Assembly: GCA_023264915.1 (NCBI GenBank)
Contig: JAHFUU010000100.1
Location: 1 to 7,724 of the forward strand
DNA length: 7,724 bases
Source of the DNA: Microthrixaceae bacterium
Lineage (GTDB): Bacteria > Actinomycetota > Acidimicrobiia > Acidimicrobiales > Acidimicrobilacustridaceae
Direction of reading: 5' to 3'
Under the pieces are notes generated by a model. It was not told the origin of the DNA. It was given only the letters and a program-made list of their open reading frames with translations, and did no database searches. Positions 5,057 through 7,724 of the stretch are shown here, in pieces (positions within the stretch are counted from its first letter, which is position 1; the number at the start of each line of letters is the position of its first letter). Position numbers and translations under genes: made by a program.

Positions 5057-6441
5057 CCTAACGTCCCGCGTCCGCCAGGCCGGTTCGCGCCTGCGTGCGC
5101 GCGGATCTGGCTCATGTGGTCTATCCGACGCTGGATCAGAGCCGACGTCCCGATGTCGCTGCGGTACCGGACCGGCCCCTGCACCGACGAGGCCGCGGCT
5201 TCGGCCGCGACCTCCGCCTCGCGGAGGTCCTTGCCGATGCCGACGACGGCCAGCGAGCGAGACCCGGTGAGCAGGACCTGGCCGTCGCGCTGCTCACACG
5301 ATGCCCAGTAGACGCGCACCTCTGGCAAGCCGAGCACTTCGGTGGGGACGCTGACTGGCTCACCGACCTCGTCCCTGGCGCCCGGGTAGCTGGCTGGTAC
5401 GAGGTACTTGCAGACGGTCGCCCGGGGCTCGAAGTCGACCGGACCGAGCTCGTCGAGGTGCCCTCTCGCCGCCGACCATGCCACGTCGACGAAGTCGGTC
5501 TGCATGATCGGCAACACGTTGAGTGCCTCGGGATCACCAAAGCGCGCGTTGTACTCGATGAGGCGCACCCCGTCTGCGGTCAGGATGAACCCCCCGTACA
5601 GGACGCCTCTGTAGGGCTGGCCCGTCTCGCCGAGCAGCGCCTCTATCACCCGCTCGTTGATGCCGCGGGCCTGCGCCACGTCTGCCCCGGACAGGAACGG
5701 GAGCCCCCAGTCCGCACACGAGTAAGAACCCATGCCCCCAGTGTTGGGGCCCGTATCACCTTCATACGCACGCTTGTGATCCTGCACGGCCGGGCAGTGG
5801 ACCGAGGTTCGACCATCCGTGATGGTCATCAGGCTGAACTCCTCTCCCTCCAGGCGCTCCTCGATCAGAACCCTCGCCCGGTCATTGGCAGCTATGCAGT
5901 CAGCCGCGTACGAGACGGCATCATCGATCGATTCGAAGTGCTCCGGGTAGACCCGTACGCCCTTGCCCCCGGTGAGGCCTTCGGGCTTGACCACGAACTC
6001 GCCCATCTGAACCAGGTGCTCGCGCAGGCCGTCGGTGCTGTCGAACACCTCATAGGCCGGGTTCGCGTCGATGCCGTGGCGATCGAGAAGCTGGCGTGCC
6101 CAGATCTTGCTGGCCTCGATCTGGGCGAGGTCTCGCGTCGGGCCGAAGCATGGCACGCCGATCTTGGTGAGCTCGTCCACGACACCTCTGGCAAGGGGAT
6201 CTTCGGGACCGACGATCACGAGGTCAGGTGACACCTGCTGTGCCCACCGGAGGATCGTGTCCGGCTCGATGGTCCCTACGGTCACCTGTTGGCACTTGCT
6301 GGCCAGCCCTGGGATGACCATGGACGAGACGGCGAACAGCTGCTCTTTGGGCAGCGTCTGCCTGCATGCATCGGCGATGGCGTCGGTGCGGCCGTCTTGG
6401 CCCACCAGGCCGACTCGTCGGTCGCCCCACGGCTCGTTCAC
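5053..6441 (-). CDS. purD: Phosphoribosylamine--glycine ligase (GARS), archaeal-type
   Basis: PurD joins glycine to 5-phosphoribosylamine with ATP, giving GAR in step two of purine biosynthesis in the cytoplasm. This 462-residue protein has the full ATP-grasp series: V-K-P-E-G-L-T-G-G-K-G-V (151-162), IEERLEGEEFS (193-203), AVQDHKRAYEGD (218-229), GPNTGGMGSYS (231-241), RGVLYGGFI (278-286) and EYNARFGDPEA (296-306), followed by the C-terminal ATVCKYLVP and LLTGSRSLAVVGI blocks. These forms, notably LTGGKG, FGDPEALNVLP and DIGT..LI..RI.HM, recall PurD of methanogens such as Methanocaldococcus rather than E. coli (ADGLAAGKG, FGDPETQ). The bacterial N-terminal GSGGREHA is replaced by V-G-Q-D-G-R-T-D-A (13-21). 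The GTG start has AGGAGG at 7-nt spacing. The length exceeds the usual 420-440 residues, with a Gly/Arg-rich end. It leads a two-gene unit. Confidence 0.95.
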   Translation of the reverse strand: MNEPWGDRRVGLVGQDGRTDAIADACRQTLPKEQLFAVSSMVIPGLASKCQQVTVGTIEPDTILRWAQQVSPDLVIVGPEDPLARGVVDELTKIGVPCFGPTRDLAQIEASKIWARQLLDRHGIDANPAYEVFDSTDGLREHLVQMGEFVVKPEGLTGGKGVRVYPEHFESIDDAVSYAADCIAANDRARVLIEERLEGEEFSLMTITDGRTSVHCPAVQDHKRAYEGDTGPNTGGMGSYSCADWGLPFLSGADVAQARGINERVIEALLGETGQPYRGVLYGGFILTADGVRLIEYNARFGDPEALNVLPIMQTDFVDVAWSAARGHLDELGPVDFEPRATVCKYLVPASYPGARDEVGEPVSVPTEVLGLPEVRVYWASCEQRDGQVLLTGSRSLAVVGIGKDLREAEVAAEAAASSVQGPVRYRSDIGTSALIQRRIDHMSQIRAHAGANRPGGRGTLG

Positions 6442-6442
6442 T

Positions 6443-6454
6443 GGAGGTCCTCCT
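6443..6454 (-). promoter_or_regulatory. purD ribosome-binding site inside a small palindrome
   Basis: Read on the minus strand, AGGAGG (6454-6449) sits 7 nt before the GTG at 6441 and fixes that start. The site overlaps a perfect palindrome, GGAGG-A-CCTCC (6453-6443). As mRNA, GGAG-GAC-CTCC could fold into a tight 4-bp hairpin that covers part of the site. Whether that matters for expression is not known. Confidence 0.6.
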
Positions 6455-6595
6455 CGGGATCGGCGGTGCGCGGCAGGTTACTGCCTTGCCTCTCAGCTCC
6501 GGCGGGGACACCTGCCCCGGATGGGCGAGCGCGTGGCGATGGCGTCGTCGGCCCGGCCCCGGTCACCGGCGAGCTCCCTGGCGGTCGGCGTGCAG

Positions 6596-6616
6596 GATCA
6601 GAGGCGGGTTCTGATC
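6596..6616. promoter_or_regulatory. 7-7-7 inverted repeat, candidate operator
   Basis: GATCAGA (6596-6602) and TCTGATC (6610-6616) are perfect inverted arms with a 7-nt spacer. Arm centres are 14 bp apart. The dyad lies 40 bp before the DUF1214 start and just upstream of a -10-like TAGAAG at 6622, where a dimeric repressor such as a TetR- or GntR-type protein could bind. No regulator gene is in the window. A hairpin in the transcript is the alternative. Confidence 0.45.
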
Positions 6617-6655
6617 TCTGGTAGAAGTATCAGGCACAGTCGCACCGGGAGGGCC

Positions 6656-7724
6656 ATGACCGACGCTGATGAAGCGCTCACGAGCGGGCAGGCCTGGGCC
6701 GAGTTCTGCCACGCTCTCGAGGGTGCCGGACAGCTCATCCTGCGCGACACGGCGCCCGGGACACCACTTGACACCGCGGAGGGTCATCGCTACCTGACGC
6801 GGTTGTTGCGCAACTCGCTCTACGCCACGATCGAGAACTCAGATCCCGACCACCCGCGTTGGCAGGGGCTGGACCTGGTGAAGATCGGCGCGGACAACCC
6901 CGACAACGTCTATCACTCGGCGCCTGTGAAAGGTACGAGCACCTACCGCATCTTCGGAACCCGGGGTTCGATCGCGTACACGAGCTTCGGGTCCAAAGCC
7001 AACCGCTACGCGACAGACGGCACGATGGCATCCACTGGCGAGCTGCGCGATGCGGACCTGCATGTAGAGCCCGATGGCAACGTGGAGATCGTCGTCTCCG
7101 CCGACCAGCCCAGGGGCGCCGGGAACTGGCTGCCGCTGGCCGCGGACTCGACGATGATCGTCCTGCGAGAGTCATACCTTGACCGCCGAAGCGAGACCCC
7201 CGGCGAGTGGAGGATCGAGCGCCTCGGTGAGCCAGCACCCGAGGGCCCGCTCACATCCGAACATGTCGTCCGGTCGCTTCGACGCACGGCCATGGCGGTG
7301 GCCGGGACGGTGTCGACCTTCGCTGCCTGGACCGAGCTGTTCATGACGCGGCCCAACGAGCTTCCTGACTGGGGCCAGGAGATGTTCCAAAGAGCCGGTT
7401 GTGATCCCGAGATCTTCTACCTGCACGGCTATTGGAGCCTCGAACCTGGCCAGGCCTGGGTCATCACCACTGAGGTTCCGGAGGCCCCGTACTGGAACTT
7501 CCAGCTCGACAACTGGTGGATGGAGTCCATGGACTGGGACAGGCAGATATGCGTCAACAAGGCTTCGGCGCACCTTGACCCGGGCGGCACGCTGACCCTC
7601 GTCGTATCGCCGACCGACCCGGGCTGGGGCAACTGGATCGACACGGCGGGGCACAGCTGCGGGACAGCTCTGTTGCGCTGGATCGGGGCCGACCGCCATC
7701 CCCTGCCCACCTGCCGGATAGTGG
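6656..7724 (+). CDS. DUF1214-family protein, cut by the window end
   Basis: The first 356 residues of an uninterrupted frame run off the right edge; the stop is not seen. ATG at 6656 follows GGAGG (6648-6652) at a short 3-nt spacing. The C-terminal part matches the DUF1214 domain: YLHGYWSLEPGQAWVI from residue 255, then Y-W-N-F-Q-L-D-N-W-W-M-E-S-M-D (279-293), a conserved VNKASAH, and N-W-I-D-T-A-G-H (326-333). An earlier NWLPL block (157-161) also fits related actinobacterial proteins. Start and edge suggest the protein is nearly complete, as such proteins end soon after the HPLP..RIV segment. There is no signal peptide or membrane segment. The family's function is not established; in some genomes DUF1214 pairs with DUF1254, not seen here. 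It is transcribed away from purD and may be controlled by the 6596-6616 dyad. Confidence 0.85.
   Translation, partial: MTDADEALTSGQAWAEFCHALEGAGQLILRDTAPGTPLDTAEGHRYLTRLLRNSLYATIENSDPDHPRWQGLDLVKIGADNPDNVYHSAPVKGTSTYRIFGTRGSIAYTSFGSKANRYATDGTMASTGELRDADLHVEPDGNVEIVVSADQPRGAGNWLPLAADSTMIVLRESYLDRRSETPGEWRIERLGEPAPEGPLTSEHVVRSLRRTAMAVAGTVSTFAAWTELFMTRPNELPDWGQEMFQRAGCDPEIFYLHGYWSLEPGQAWVITTEVPEAPYWNFQLDNWWMESMDWDRQICVNKASAHLDPGGTLTLVVSPTDPGWGNWIDTAGHSCGTALLRWIGADRHPLPTCRIV

Larger units (their letters stand above)
6442..6655. other. Divergent intergenic region between purD and the DUF1214 gene
   Basis: These 214 bp must hold the purD promoter (minus) and probably that of the DUF1214 gene (plus). 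A weak -10-like TAGAAG, preceded by TGG, occurs at 6622-6627 on the plus strand without a matching -35. The clearest element is the 21-bp dyad at 6596-6616. Open frames crossing the region have no family character. Confidence 0.5.

Noticed and set aside
5095..6231. Long plus-strand open frame antisense to purD
   Set aside because: PurD on the other strand is certain from its motifs; long antisense frames are common in GC-rich genes.

Overview
The window is GC-rich, with strong G/C bias at codon third positions in the convincing genes. It uses GTG starts, a lipobox lipoprotein and densely packed genes on both strands. This suggests a high-GC actinobacterial-type chromosome. An Acidimicrobiia-like or other environmental actinomycete fits best, judged from gene style and not from any marker gene. 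No plasmid, phage, transposase, CRISPR, tRNA or rRNA signal is visible.

Layout from left to right. Positions 1-368 hold no convincing gene but contain a strong inverted repeat (213-254). A small DUF167/YggU protein (369-716, +) converges on an isoprenylcysteine-methyltransferase-like membrane protein (995-1480, -). The gap between them holds a perfect 10-bp hairpin (754-783), a likely terminator for the + gene, and a tandem array of 31-bp units (860-979). A leader region of about 370 bp (1481-1847) with small dyads precedes a large secreted lipoprotein of the alpha/beta-hydrolase type (about 1848-3404, +). That gene converges on a two-gene minus-strand unit: purD (5053-6441), then an exported NylB/class-C-beta-lactamase-like serine hydrolase (3569-5056). 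These two overlap in an ATGA. A divergent intergenic region (6442-6655) with a 7-7-7 inverted repeat separates purD from a DUF1214-family gene (6656 to the right edge, +), which is cut by the window end.

Functionally this looks like ordinary chromosome: one core purine-biosynthesis gene, two exported serine hydrolases, a membrane methyltransferase and two conserved proteins of uncertain role. The most notable points are the PurD, whose sequence resembles the archaeal-type enzyme and lacks the usual bacterial N-terminal signature; the tight coupling of that housekeeping gene to an exported hydrolase; the low-complexity C-terminal tail on that hydrolase; and the 31-bp array. I found no clear evidence of a new multi-gene system.
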